Assembly (NCBI GenBank): GCA_017512365.1
Contig: JAFWGQ010000059.1
Span: forward strand, 1-64,000
Source of the DNA: Mogibacterium sp.
Lineage (GTDB): Bacteria > Bacillota > Clostridia > Peptostreptococcales > Anaerovoracaceae
Direction of reading: 5' to 3'
Length of the DNA: 64,000 nt
The notes beneath the pieces were generated by a model. The model searched no databases. It was not told where the DNA came from and saw nothing but the letters and a program-made list of their open reading frames with translations. Positions 1 through 8,951 of this stretch are shown one piece after another. Within the stretch, counting starts at the first letter, position 1. Each line of letters starts with the position of its first letter. The translations under genes and the position numbers were made by a program.

Positions 1-2
1 AG

Positions 3-122
3 AAAAGCAAGGGAGCAAAAACAGGAGATGAATCTAATCTGACGATATGGCTTATGATGTTAATCGGATCTGCCGGAGCACTAATTGCACTTGCGAAGAA
101 ATTTAGACGCGCTGACAACTAG
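3..122 (+). CDS. C-terminal end of a sortase-type wall-anchored surface protein (partial)
   Basis: The open frame enters from the left edge and ends at TAG 120-122. The visible 39 residues have the layout of a cell-wall sorting signal: a KTGDESN motif, a hydrophobic span of about 20 residues (LTIWLMMLIGSAGALIALA) and a basic tail (KKFRRADN). Such tails are cut by sortase between T and G and the protein is joined to peptidoglycan. The residue before KTG is Ala, so the motif is a variant of LPxTG. The rest of the protein lies outside the window and its function cannot be told. Confidence 0.6.
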   Translation, partial: KSKGAKTGDESNLTIWLMMLIGSAGALIALAKKFRRADN

Positions 123-147
123 CGGAGAGATACAGAAGGGGTGGTAA

Positions 148-321
148 AAATATGAGGAGCAACTCAATGTATACCTAGGTGAAGGTGCTGATAGAAATAC
201 TTTCGCAGAGATTAGTATTGATTTAAAAACAGTAGAAATAATTGAACATTCAAATGCTAAAAAGAAACCAAGGTTTTCAAAGAAAAAAATAAATATCATA
301 GTCGATTATGGGTTAAAATAG
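148..321 (+). pseudogene. AT-rich coding remnant without a start codon
   Basis: Between stops at 145-147 and 319-321 the frame reads YEEQLNVYLGEGADRNTFAE, then a lysine-rich end. It has protein-like composition but no ATG, GTG or TTG start, and is clearly more AT-rich than the genes that follow. Its last bases overlap the 3' end of the truncated lipoprotein gene on the other strand, so the two scraps meet at a junction. I read it as a fragment left by recombination. The family is not recognised, and chance ORF is possible. Confidence 0.3.
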
Positions 322-552
322 ATTTACATAGCCACTCTGTTCGTTCTCAAGTTTTTCTGTGACCGGCCCGTCTATAGTACCGTTTATCACGCCTATGGTA
401 TACGAAGGATCATTCAGATCCTTGTAGGATCTGACATCAGCCATAGGGTCTTCTTTCTGAGAACTGCAGCCCGGAAGCGCAGCCGCCACCAGCATCAGGA
501 ATACGAGCAGCAGTATAAGATATTTACTGTACCGCTTTTTTCTGAACGGCAT
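313..552 (-). pseudogene. Truncated lipoprotein, N-terminus of a solute-binding protein
   Basis: The 79-residue frame starts at ATG 552 with a good ribosome site (GAGAAGGAG) just upstream. It has a lipoprotein signal peptide: basic MPFRKKRYSKY, hydrophobic LILLLVFLMLVAAALPG and a lipobox Cys (PGCSS). After it comes SYKDLNDPSYTIGVINGT, which resembles the first beta strand of family-3 periplasmic solute-binding proteins, normally about 250 residues long. The frame runs into a stop at the junction with the AT-rich scrap, so nearly the whole binding domain is missing. Most likely a dead remnant. Confidence 0.55.
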
Positions 553-689
553 ATGTCCTTCTCCTTCTCTGAGGTAAATTGTCGTGCTGTCTACAATTAT
601 GACCAACGAATCAAAGATGTTTCAAGACGGGACGCGCCGGAATCTGCGCTGCATACTGTGAGCCATGGGATCTAATGAGTTTTCCGTAT

Positions 690-718
690 TTGACATACAG
701 CCGGGCCGGTATGATAAT
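690..718 (+). promoter_or_regulatory. Sigma-A-type promoter for the PP-loop/Mur ligase pair
   Basis: TTGACA at 690-695 is a perfect -35 box; a 17-nt spacer leads to GATAAT at 713-718, one mismatch from TATAAT. The expected transcription start falls at about 725-726, which is an ATG of the downstream gene. This implies a leaderless mRNA. Confidence 0.65.
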
Positions 719-725
719 GATGTAT

Positions 726-2006
726 ATGATACACATAGGAAAACCGTTTATTACTGAAGAAGGAGACCGCGCCTTTCTGAAGGCAAAGGTAAGTATATCG
801 GACGATACTGCAGGGGCTTATGTCAGAGCGATAACACCCGAAAGGTACCGCTCCGTATTTCTGACGGATGAGGATTATCCTCCTGCGGCCTGGAAGGAGG
901 ACGGGACTTTATGGTTCGACGTTCCGCCTGAGTACAGCGGATATCTATGCAAAGAGAGGAGCAACGCTTTTGTCGTCGCGCTTTTCTGGTACGCGATGGC
1001 AGCCGGATCGGACATCGAGTTTGAAGCGCCGATGTCAAAGCGCCTGTATGACGGGTTCACTCAGGAGCTGATGCCCGAACTTGAAAAGAACGGTTTCGGT
1101 CCGGTCGCGCTGAAGGGGCCTGTCACATCAGAGCCGGTCCGGTGCGCGGGAGGAGTAGTCTCGGGCATGTCAGGAGGCGTCGATTCTTTCTATACGCTCA
1201 AGTGCTACAGTTCCGAAGACGTGCCTGAAGAGAAGAGAATCACGTATCTGTCCCACTACACATGCTCATATCTTTTCAAACCGGGCGACATGGAAAAAGG
1301 CATGAAGGCCATGTATGCAGACGAGGATGCGATAGAGGCCGTCATTCTGGAACGGATCAAAGCGATAGCGGCGCAAAAGGGGTATCCTCTCATCGACACG
1401 AATACAAACCTTGACAGGGACTATTACCGCGGAGGCTACGTTTTCATGGCCATGTACCGCTACCTTGCATGCACGCTGGCGCTTGAGCATTTATACAGAC
1501 TGTATATCAGTTCTTCTTCAGGTCATGAAAGCGGTCTGATCGAAGTGTCGCTCTTTGTGCCTACGCAGAACTACGAAGAGCTGCTCTGCCGCAGTCTGCG
1601 CACCGAGACTTTCAGATACATGTCGAGCGACAGCGAGATACGCACGGAAAAGATCAGGGCGATCGCGGACGATGAACTGTTCCGAAGGTATGCGTCGGTG
1701 TGCTTTGATACCGGAAGAAACGGGGAGAACTGCGGCGTGTGTTACGGATGTCTGAAGACGATCATTCCTCTGGACCTGCTCGGAAGGCTGGATGGTTTTT
1801 CGGAAAGCTTCGATCTTGATGCATACCGCAGAGACCGGGAGAAGCTGTTCAGGTTCCTCGTTAAGTTCTCCGAACGTCCGGAGGCTGATTCTGCAAGACA
1901 TACGGTGCATCAGCTTCTGGATCTGGCGATTAAGGAAAAAAGCGAAGCAGGCGATATGTTCATCAGGGCATATGAGTCTGTGACCGGCATGCGGAGAAAG
2001 GCCTGA
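726..2006 (+). CDS. PP-loop ATPase with QueC-like Cys cluster
   Basis: About 426 residues from ATG 726. An ATP-pyrophosphatase loop SGMSGGVDSFYTL sits near residue 155, and a Cys cluster NCGVCYGCLKT near residue 345 resembles the zinc site of QueC-type enzymes. PP-loop enzymes adenylate a carboxylate or carbonyl and add nitrogen or sulfur; the substrate here is unknown. The stop is followed 6 nt later by a Mur ligase-like gene, so the two are probably one operon and may act on the same compound. In-frame ATGs also occur at 675, 711, 717 and 720; 726 was chosen because the promoter places the transcript start there and no ribosome site is visible. The N-terminal 140 residues have no recognised fold. 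Confidence 0.75.
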   Translation: MIHIGKPFITEEGDRAFLKAKVSISDDTAGAYVRAITPERYRSVFLTDEDYPPAAWKEDGTLWFDVPPEYSGYLCKERSNAFVVALFWYAMAAGSDIEFEAPMSKRLYDGFTQELMPELEKNGFGPVALKGPVTSEPVRCAGGVVSGMSGGVDSFYTLKCYSSEDVPEEKRITYLSHYTCSYLFKPGDMEKGMKAMYADEDAIEAVILERIKAIAAQKGYPLIDTNTNLDRDYYRGGYVFMAMYRYLACTLALEHLYRLYISSSSGHESGLIEVSLFVPTQNYEELLCRSLRTETFRYMSSDSEIRTEKIRAIADDELFRRYASVCFDTGRNGENCGVCYGCLKTIIPLDLLGRLDGFSESFDLDAYRRDREKLFRFLVKFSERPEADSARHTVHQLLDLAIKEKSEAGDMFIRAYESVTGMRRKA

Positions 2007-2012
2007 GCGGAT

Positions 2013-3551
2013 ATGAGCAGGACGCTGGAGTATCTGATGGAAGGTCTTGAATACAGCCTGTACAGACTGCCTGAGGGCATGTCTTCCGATGAGCTCACGG
2101 GTATGGAGATCCCTGCTGTGGTGAGTGACGAGCGGAGGCTTTCGGACGGATGTCTCTTTATTTGCTGCCCGATCACCAATCACAACGGCGCGCACTGTAT
2201 CGGCAAAGCTATCGGCGCGGGAGCCTCGGTCATAGTTACCGAAAGAGGACTGTACGAAGAGCGTGGACCTCACGAGGTAAAAGACGGAGCAGGACCGGCC
2301 GTGATTTTTGTTGAGGATTCAAGATACGCGATGGCGTTCATCTATGCCGCGTGGTATGGCCACCCGGCGGACAGGATGACCACGATAGGAGTGACAGGCA
2401 CTAAGGGAAAGACGACGGTCGCCTATATGCTTCATGCCATTCTCGCAGAAGCAGGCCGCAGAGCCGGACTCGTCAGCACGGTGGAGTACATCACGGGCGG
2501 TGAGTATGAGGTCTCTCCTATGACGACGCCTGAAGCGGACATCCTGCAGGATCTTCTGCGCCGGATGGCGGATGCAGGTGATGATGCGGCTGTGATAGAG
2601 GTGGCTTCGCAGGCGCTGATGACACACAGGAGCCAGGGCTTCCGTTTCGACATAGGCATATATACCAATCTGGGTATCGATCACATAGGCAAAGACGAGC
2701 ATCGTGACTTCAGCCACTATCTGTACTGCAAGAGCCTGCTGATGCGCCAGTGTGAGACCGGGCTGATAAATATCGATGATCCGTATGCTGATGAGATCCT
2801 GAAGGGCCATACCTGCGAGGTGAAGACCTACGGGCTGAGTCACGGGGCTGATTTTCATGCGGGCGATATCACTTACCGCTTTGTGGACGGCGTTCCGGGA
2901 ACGGAATTTGACGCGATGGGGATGCATATCACGATGCCTCTGCCGGGAGAGTATTCGGTAAGCAATGCTCTTGCGGCCATCGGCGCGGCCTTGTGCCTTG
3001 GTATCCCGGAAGCTGCTGTAGTCAGCGCTCTCAGGAATATCCGTGTGGACGGGCGCATGGATGTAATAAAGCCGGATGATGCGGAGGAGAGAGACCTCCC
3101 GACTGCGATCGTGGATTTTGCGCATAACGGGCTGTCGCTGGAAAGACTGCTGAAGACACTACGGCGATACTACAGCGGAAAAGTGATCTGCGTAATATGC
3201 AGCAGAGGAGTCGGATCGAGATGGGGCCCGATAGGAGAGGCCTGCGGAGAGAATGCAGACTATACCATAGTGACTGAGCATGACGAAAAATACGGGAACA
3301 GATTTGAAGACGTTGCCGAGGGCATTGCCGGTGGGATAAGAAGAAAAAAGGGAAAGTATGTAATTATAAGGGACCGCAGGGAAGCGATACGCCATGCTGT
3401 TTCGACCGGTGGAGCCGGCGACCTTGTCGTCGTATGCGGCAGGGGACACGTCACAGGACAGATATTCGGCGGAAAGACTTATGATCTGCCGTCAGACGCG
3501 GACCTTGTCAGAGAAGCGTTCGGGATGATCGCAGATAATGGCCGGGCATGA
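2013..3551 (+). CDS. MurE-like Mur ligase family protein
   Basis: 512 residues with the three Mur ligase domains in order: an N-terminal UDP-sugar-like domain, the central ATPase with GVTGTKGKTTVAYML (near residue 130) and the NLGIDHIGKDEH region, and a C-terminal domain with VDFAHNGLSLERLLKTL. Mur ligases join an amino acid or peptide to a carboxylate through an acyl phosphate. The DNPR-type motif that reads the incoming diaminoacid in true MurE is not seen; the equivalent stretch reads TEHDEKYGN. With the adjoining PP-loop gene this argues for a side pathway rather than the main peptidoglycan ligase, but that is inference. Confidence 0.75.
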   Translation: MSRTLEYLMEGLEYSLYRLPEGMSSDELTGMEIPAVVSDERRLSDGCLFICCPITNHNGAHCIGKAIGAGASVIVTERGLYEERGPHEVKDGAGPAVIFVEDSRYAMAFIYAAWYGHPADRMTTIGVTGTKGKTTVAYMLHAILAEAGRRAGLVSTVEYITGGEYEVSPMTTPEADILQDLLRRMADAGDDAAVIEVASQALMTHRSQGFRFDIGIYTNLGIDHIGKDEHRDFSHYLYCKSLLMRQCETGLINIDDPYADEILKGHTCEVKTYGLSHGADFHAGDITYRFVDGVPGTEFDAMGMHITMPLPGEYSVSNALAAIGAALCLGIPEAAVVSALRNIRVDGRMDVIKPDDAEERDLPTAIVDFAHNGLSLERLLKTLRRYYSGKVICVICSRGVGSRWGPIGEACGENADYTIVTEHDEKYGNRFEDVAEGIAGGIRRKKGKYVIIRDRREAIRHAVSTGGAGDLVVVCGRGHVTGQIFGGKTYDLPSDADLVREAFGMIADNGRA

Positions 3552-3596
3552 GCTGCCCGGACCCGTGCCGCGCTGCTGGAAATAACAGGCCCGGTT

Positions 3597-3605
3597 TGAT
3601 ATAAT
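3597..3605 (+). promoter_or_regulatory. Extended -10 promoter before the amidohydrolase gene
   Basis: TGA followed by a perfect TATAAT at 3600-3605 forms an extended -10 element. No good -35 is visible. A GC-rich dyad (CCGGGCA...TGCCCGG, about 3542-3561) lies just upstream at the end of the Mur ligase gene and could end that transcript. Confidence 0.5.
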
Positions 3606-3610
3606 GAACT

Positions 3611-3730
3611 ATGCCGTTCAAGAACGAAAGAACGGAAGCATCCGAACGGCAGCAGACGACGGATGCCTTGCGGATGAACGATAACGACACTTTCGAAAGG
3701 CTAATGCTAAAGATAAAAACGAGGAACTGA
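3611..3730 (+). CDS. Possible 39-aa leaderless small ORF
   Basis: The ATG at 3611 lies 5 nt after the TATAAT box, so a transcript would begin at it. The frame encodes a polar 39-residue peptide (MPFKNERTEASERQQ...) and ends at TGA 3728-3730, one base before the next gene's ATG. It may be a short leader ORF coupled to the amidohydrolase, or chance. No family is recognised. Confidence 0.25.
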   Translation: MPFKNERTEASERQQTTDALRMNDNDTFERLMLKIKTRN

Positions 3731-3731
3731 T

Positions 3732-5048
3732 ATGAGGAAAAGACATTATTTGAAGACTGCTTTCGTCGGAGGACAGCTGATCACCGGCAGGCACAAGGAA
3801 GCCATACAGGACTCGCTCGTAGTGATCGAGCGGGGTGAATTCCTGTATGCCGGTGAGAGGAACGCGGAAATGGAGGCGTTTGCTGAGAGAGAAGGCTTTG
3901 AGGTGGTGGACTGCACCGGCAAGACACTGATGCCGGGACTCATCGACACGCACCTTCACTTCAGCGGGAACCTGAACGACAACGATTCAGACTGGGTGAG
4001 AGAGCCGCTCCTGCAGAAAACGGTCATGGCAGTACAGCAGGCGCATGAGTGCCTCGAGAACGGACTTACCACTGTAGGCGAGATCTCGAGATTCGGTATC
4101 CCTATCAGAGATTTGACCAACTCCGGTCAGATGCAGGGGCCGAGGATCATCGCATCGGGCAGAGGATTCTGCGCGACGGCATCGCACGGCGATTCCCACA
4201 ACTGCTCCATAGAAGAGTGCGCCGCGGGACATCCGTGGGCCGAGGTGGTCGACGGACCGTGGGAGCTCAGGAAGGCTGTAAGGCGCAGACAGAGAGAGTG
4301 CCCTGACGCCATCAAGATCTGGGCGACAGGCGGCGGCATCTACAGATGGGATACCTCCCGCGATCACCACTATACGTACGAGGAGATCAAGGCTGTAGTT
4401 GACGAGGCTGCCATGAGAGGCATTCCTGTGTGGTCTCATACATACGGAAAGACAGGACCGTCTGTGGAAGCGGGAGTCGACTTCATCATCCACGGCTTCG
4501 AGATCGATGATGACGACATGGAGAAGATGTACAAGAAGGGCATCTGCTTCTGTCCGACGATCAACTTCCTTCCGGCATGGCTTGCGTCATATCCGCCGAC
4601 ATATATCCCGGGAGTACATGACAAGTACGAGGGAGCGACTCTCGTGGAAAAGGAGCTCGCAAGGCTGTATGACAACGTCAACAAGGCGTACAAGATGGGA
4701 GTCATAATCACGGTCGGATCCGACAGCTTCAACAGCGATTCCACCCCGTACGGCACCACAGCGATCGGCGAGATCCACAGATTCGTGGACTGCTGCGGCA
4801 TGAGCGAGATGGACGCGATCATCGCGGGTACGGCAAACGGAGCGAGAGCTCTGGGCTGCTACCATATCACAGGCTCTATCACAAGAGGCAAGACCGTCGA
4901 CATGATCGTGCTGGACGGCGATCCTCTCAAGAGCATCTACGACCTTGATGTCGACAAGATGGACATGATAATCAAGGACGGAGAAGAGATACTCCGTTAC
5001 AGAAATACAAAAAAAGACAGTGCTGATGAAAGGATCGGGGAGGAATAG
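3732..5048 (+). CDS. Metal-dependent amidohydrolase (imidazolonepropionase/Xaa-Pro dipeptidase-like)
   Basis: 438 residues, normal for the family, with a ribosome site GAGGA at 3720-3724. Amidohydrolase landmarks are all present: LMPGLIDTHLHFSGN with the HxH metal pair, a KIWATGGG strand with the bridging Lys, SHTYG, IHGFEIDD and GSDSFN with the C-terminal metal-binding Asp. Such enzymes hydrolyse amide or imide bonds in small molecules or dipeptides. The substrate cannot be read from sequence. It precedes a 99-residue gene by 2 nt, so the two are probably co-translated, and follows the Mur ligase pair, which hints at peptide-like substrates. Confidence 0.85.
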   Translation: MRKRHYLKTAFVGGQLITGRHKEAIQDSLVVIERGEFLYAGERNAEMEAFAEREGFEVVDCTGKTLMPGLIDTHLHFSGNLNDNDSDWVREPLLQKTVMAVQQAHECLENGLTTVGEISRFGIPIRDLTNSGQMQGPRIIASGRGFCATASHGDSHNCSIEECAAGHPWAEVVDGPWELRKAVRRRQRECPDAIKIWATGGGIYRWDTSRDHHYTYEEIKAVVDEAAMRGIPVWSHTYGKTGPSVEAGVDFIIHGFEIDDDDMEKMYKKGICFCPTINFLPAWLASYPPTYIPGVHDKYEGATLVEKELARLYDNVNKAYKMGVIITVGSDSFNSDSTPYGTTAIGEIHRFVDCCGMSEMDAIIAGTANGARALGCYHITGSITRGKTVDMIVLDGDPLKSIYDLDVDKMDMIIKDGEEILRYRNTKKDSADERIGEE

Positions 5049-5050
5049 AC

Positions 5051-5350
5051 ATGGAAAAAAGCTGGAAAGAATTACGCGGCGAGCTCGGACAGGTCCTCAC
5101 CAGGCAGTATGACTATCCTCCTAACGGAGAAGGTTCGGTCGGATACAAGGGGAACAACCTGTACAGATTCAAAGTGGAAGACCTCGGCGATATAGAACTT
5201 TTCATTGCCGAAAGGACTGAGAACTATACACATTCGTACAACGTCGACATCCTTGCCCAGGAGATCATCACAGATCTTCTCGACCAGGGTCTGATAGTCT
5301 ACGGAGGATATGGCTACAAGAAGCAGCTGCAGGAAAAGCTCGGTATCTGA
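5051..5350 (+). CDS. Small protein of unknown function coupled to the amidohydrolase
   Basis: 99 residues, with a strong ribosome site GGGGAGG inside the end of the amidohydrolase gene and only 2 nt between stop and start. No signal peptide or membrane span. The sequence is soluble, mixed alpha/beta (YRFKVEDLGDIELFIAERTE), with Tyr/Gly-rich stretches. I do not recognise the family. Its tight coupling to the amidohydrolase suggests a subunit or accessory role. The following genes are on the opposite strand, so it ends the operon. Confidence 0.6.
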   Translation: MEKSWKELRGELGQVLTRQYDYPPNGEGSVGYKGNNLYRFKVEDLGDIELFIAERTENYTHSYNVDILAQEIITDLLDQGLIVYGGYGYKKQLQEKLGI

Positions 5351-5365
5351 CAGCAGATCCCGGCA

Positions 5366-6235
5366 TCAATGACGAACAAGGACGACCTTTTTCTGGGATA
5401 TGGAAAAGGCCGTTCTTTTTTCGACCACATCGCGGCACAGATCGAGTGTCTTCTGCATTTTGACGACCGTCTTTTCCAGAGCATCCACGATCTCGGGATC
5501 CTTTTCTCCGGTATGGAGGATGAAGGCTTCATCGGTCGTATCAAGTGACTCGACTGCCATGACTTTACGGTTCTCCCAGATCTCGACCTCATCGGTCAGA
5601 AGATCTATGTCGAACAGTATCAGAGGGTTTCTGGATGCCGCTACATCGATCTCGTCGGCCAGACGTATCAGGGCGGCGAGGTAGGGAAGGCATACCGTGG
5701 TGCCGTCCGGCATCCGGTAATCGGAAGGATATTCTTTTTCGTCGTAAAGGGCGGTCTTTCTGTGGCCTCTCGCGACCTGCTTTATCGCGAATACGAACTC
5801 ATCGGAAGGCAGGTCGAACATCGGGGCGTACTTTTCAATGAAGAGAGCGCTGAACTCATTATGATAAGTCCTGACGAAGTCGGCCCTGGTATCGTCCGGG
5901 TGATCCCTGAAGTACTGCTCTTCGCCGAGGATATCCCTGAACTGCGCATAATCATTCTCGTTAATGCCCATCCCGGAATCGTGAAGGTAGCAAGCCATCA
6001 GGAGGATGAATATCTCGTTCTTATTGAGCTTATCGATCTGTCCGGGGCCGATGAGACGGTTGCATGAATCGATGACTGTAAGGCTGTGCAGCTCGGAGTG
6101 GTCCGTGTATTCCGGGAAGAGCCTTCTGTAGTTCGACAGCATATGTATGCTGATAAAAGCCGTATCCCTGAATCTTTTGTGCAGGCCGGGATCGAGTTCA
6201 CGCAGCCTGTTCTCAAGCAGATAGTCAGTTTTCAT
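5366..6235 (-). CDS. Stand-alone HD-domain protein, paralogue of the MATE-fusion C-terminus
   Basis: 289 residues. It aligns end to end, by eye at well over half identical residues, with the last 288 residues of the gene directly upstream on this strand. HD-superfamily residues are intact: the early His in SELHSLTVID, the HD pair in CYLHDSGMGI, later His in RTYHNEFSALF and RGHRK, and the Asp in RLADEIDVAASR. HD proteins usually hydrolyse phosphomonoesters or nucleotides; the substrate is unknown. It begins 7 nt after the stop of the fusion gene and lacks a clear ribosome site, so translation is probably coupled. It looks like a tandem duplication of the HD module. Confidence 0.75.
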   Translation of the reverse strand: MKTDYLLENRLRELDPGLHKRFRDTAFISIHMLSNYRRLFPEYTDHSELHSLTVIDSCNRLIGPGQIDKLNKNEIFILLMACYLHDSGMGINENDYAQFRDILGEEQYFRDHPDDTRADFVRTYHNEFSALFIEKYAPMFDLPSDEFVFAIKQVARGHRKTALYDEKEYPSDYRMPDGTTVCLPYLAALIRLADEIDVAASRNPLILFDIDLLTDEVEIWENRKVMAVESLDTTDEAFILHTGEKDPEIVDALEKTVVKMQKTLDLCRDVVEKRTAFSISQKKVVLVRH

Positions 6236-6242
6236 GTTTACA

Positions 6243-8915
6243 CTAATGGCGGATGAGCACTACCTTTTTCTGAGTTATACGGAAAGGCGTCCTTTTTTCT
6301 GTGACGTCGCGGCACAGATCGAGCGTTTCCTGCATCTTGATCACAGCTCTGTCGAGAGCATCGAGAATCTCAGGATCCTTTTCGTGCGTATGGAGAATGA
6401 ACGACGACTTCGTCATCTCAAGATGCTCAACAGCCATCAGCTTCCTGTTCTCCTGTATAGATACCTCGTTGGTCAGGAGGTCTATATCGTAAAGGATGAG
6501 AGGGTTCCTCGATGCGGCCACATCTATCTCGTCCGTAAGGCGGATGAGAGCAGCGAGATAAGGCAGACATACCGTGGTGCCGTCAGGCATCCTGTAATCG
6601 GCAGGATATTCGTTCTCATCGTAAAGATCCGTCTTTCTGTGGCCTCTTGAGACCTGCTTGATCGCGAATACGAATTCCTCGGACGGCATGTCGAAGAGCG
6701 GCGCGTATTTCTCTATGAACAGACCGCTGAATTCATTGTGGTAGGTCCTCACGAAGTCGGCCCTGCTGTCGTTTGGGTGTTCTTTGAAGTACTGCTCGGC
6801 CCCGAGTCTGTCTTTGAATTCCTCGTAGTCTTTTTCTCCTATTCCCATGCCCACGTCGTGCAGATAGCCTGCCATCAGCAGTACGTAGATGTCGCTTTTG
6901 CTGAGCATGTCCACCTGCTCGGTGCCCACAAGGCGGTTGCACGAATCTATGACCGTGAGGCTGTGCAGCTCGGAGTGGTCGGTGTACTCAGGGAAAAGCT
7001 GTCTGAATTTTGAAAGTATGCGCTGGGAGATGAACGCCGTGTCCCTGAATCTGCGGTGCAGATCCGGATCGAGCTTGCGCAGACGTCTTTCGAGCAGGAA
7101 ATCCGTGCGCTGCTCCGTGACGAGATCTGTCTCCTTGATCAGTATGGTAAGCACGTTGAGTCCCAGCAGATTCTGGTAGCTGACATCATCGGCTATCTTA
7201 TACACCATCCTGATGCCGATGTTGTCGAAGCGTTCCTCATCGGAAACGAGTTCGGAATACTCGGCAGGATCGAACGGGATGCAGTCGTCCTTTAGCCGCA
7301 GCATCACCTTGTCCTTGAGATATATGACGCTCGCGTTGAGAGAATGGGACTTTTTGTCATGCGTGAATCCGTGGTTTATCACATTGGCGCCCATCTCTTC
7401 GAGGCAGAGCGCGGAGTAGTAGGCTGCTCTGTCCTCCATGTCGTGGGCCCTGCAGAATTCATGGATTATCTCAGACGATCCCGAGACCTCCTCAAGACTG
7501 CTGAGCGCCAGATCCAGACAGTCCTCCTCGGCCACGCCGAAGTCAGGCCTGAGCATCATCCACTCATCCAGACTTCGCGGCATGCGCTTCCAGTGTATGA
7601 TTTCATATACCGGCAGTGTCAGTATTGTGAGGATCATGCCGATCGGGTTGGCGAGCCATACGCCCAGAGCTCCGAGCACAGGCGCCAGCAGGACCGAAGG
7701 AACGACCATCGAGATGAAGCCGTCGAATACCGACAGGACATTCACGTACATGTTGTGACCCGTCGCCTGCATGTAGTTCGTGATCACCTGGCATATGAGT
7801 ATGAGCGGTATGCAGAACGCGAATATCCTGAAGAGCTGATCTGTCAGTTTGAATACATTGGATGCGCTGTCTGTGAAGAAAATGCCCGAGACAAGAGGCG
7901 ATACCAGATAGGTGATCACGCCTATCAGACAGGCGACCGCCATGCCTTTTGTGAAGGCTGTCTTCAGGACTTTCTTCATCGAAGTCTTGTCTTCCTCACC
8001 GTAGAAAACGCTCGTCAGCATGCGCACGACAGTGCCGTTTCCTATGCAGAAGGCCATGAAGAGCCCTGAGATCATGTTATATGCCGACATCGCCGAGAGT
8101 CCGTCGTTTCCGGAGCAGGACAGAAGAATGCGGTTTATCACTATAGTCCTGAAAGAGAGACATAGAATAAGAAGCGCTCCCGGGAAGCCTATCTTTACGA
8201 TGCCCGGAAGTTCGCTCCAGTCGATGTCCCTGCGGTCGAAGCGCATCTGCGCTTTCGGCGTGAAATAGTATGGAACGAGGATGAGGAAGTATACCCAGTT
8301 GCTGATTCCCGTCGCCACGGCGAGACCGGATATGCCCATGTCAAAGACCGCGACGAGGAGGATATCGAGGATGATGTTGGTCGCTATCATGCCGCCTATG
8401 CCGGCGTATCCGCGCTTTTCCTGGCGCTCCATCTGGAGGAAGGATGAAAGCTGCTGCGCCAGCATCATCGGGATGATGCCGATCGCATAGCCCCTTATAT
8501 ATGATATGAGAGGCTGCTTGAGTTCTTCAGTGGCTCCGAGAACTGACGCGATAGGGCCGGGGATGAGGACGCTGGCTGCTGTCAGGACGGCAGCGATGAT
8601 AAGTGTCGTCGTAAGGTTCAGAGAGAATATCCCCTTTGTCTTTTCGAGGTCGCCTCTTCCCATGTAGCGTCCGCAGAGGACGGCGCTGCCGCCGAGCATC
8701 ACGCCGCCGGCCGCGTTGAAGATGTTGATCATCGAGTAATAAAGACCGATGACGCCTACGGTAGAGGAATCGATGAATCTTCCGGCTACAGTGCCGTCGA
8801 CCAGGGTGTTGATGTATCCCATAGCAAACAGGAGTATCTGTACAGGCAGCATAGCGAAAAAGAGCCTGCTGACGAGTTTATCCTGATCTGATGTTTTGCT
8901 TATCGATCTGCTCAT
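6243..8915 (-). CDS. MATE transporter fused to HATPase (anti-sigma type) and HD domains
   Basis: 890 residues from ATG 8915, chosen because AAGGGA lies 8 nt upstream; an in-frame GTG at 8933 has none. Residues 1 to about 460 are a complete 12-helix MATE exporter (ILLFAMGYINTLVDGTVAG... through HWKRMPRSLDEW). Residues about 465-600 are a GHKL ATPase of the RsbW/SpoIIAB class, with an N box (CLEEMGANVINHG) and a GIRMV motif. Residues about 602-890 are an HD domain with all metal ligands (YLHDVGMGI, RLTDEIDVAASR). Plain MATE proteins are about 450 residues. The layout suggests a membrane transporter whose state is sensed or controlled by a cytoplasmic kinase-like and phosphohydrolase-like tail. 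The DxG box of the ATPase is weak (DDCIPFDP). Confidence 0.8.
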   Translation of the reverse strand: MSRSISKTSDQDKLVSRLFFAMLPVQILLFAMGYINTLVDGTVAGRFIDSSTVGVIGLYYSMINIFNAAGGVMLGGSAVLCGRYMGRGDLEKTKGIFSLNLTTTLIIAAVLTAASVLIPGPIASVLGATEELKQPLISYIRGYAIGIIPMMLAQQLSSFLQMERQEKRGYAGIGGMIATNIILDILLVAVFDMGISGLAVATGISNWVYFLILVPYYFTPKAQMRFDRRDIDWSELPGIVKIGFPGALLILCLSFRTIVINRILLSCSGNDGLSAMSAYNMISGLFMAFCIGNGTVVRMLTSVFYGEEDKTSMKKVLKTAFTKGMAVACLIGVITYLVSPLVSGIFFTDSASNVFKLTDQLFRIFAFCIPLILICQVITNYMQATGHNMYVNVLSVFDGFISMVVPSVLLAPVLGALGVWLANPIGMILTILTLPVYEIIHWKRMPRSLDEWMMLRPDFGVAEEDCLDLALSSLEEVSGSSEIIHEFCRAHDMEDRAAYYSALCLEEMGANVINHGFTHDKKSHSLNASVIYLKDKVMLRLKDDCIPFDPAEYSELVSDEERFDNIGIRMVYKIADDVSYQNLLGLNVLTILIKETDLVTEQRTDFLLERRLRKLDPDLHRRFRDTAFISQRILSKFRQLFPEYTDHSELHSLTVIDSCNRLVGTEQVDMLSKSDIYVLLMAGYLHDVGMGIGEKDYEEFKDRLGAEQYFKEHPNDSRADFVRTYHNEFSGLFIEKYAPLFDMPSEEFVFAIKQVSRGHRKTDLYDENEYPADYRMPDGTTVCLPYLAALIRLTDEIDVAASRNPLILYDIDLLTNEVSIQENRKLMAVEHLEMTKSSFILHTHEKDPEILDALDRAVIKMQETLDLCRDVTEKRTPFRITQKKVVLIRH

Positions 8916-8951
8916 AATCAGTCCCTTATACACTGTTTGAATATTAAATCC

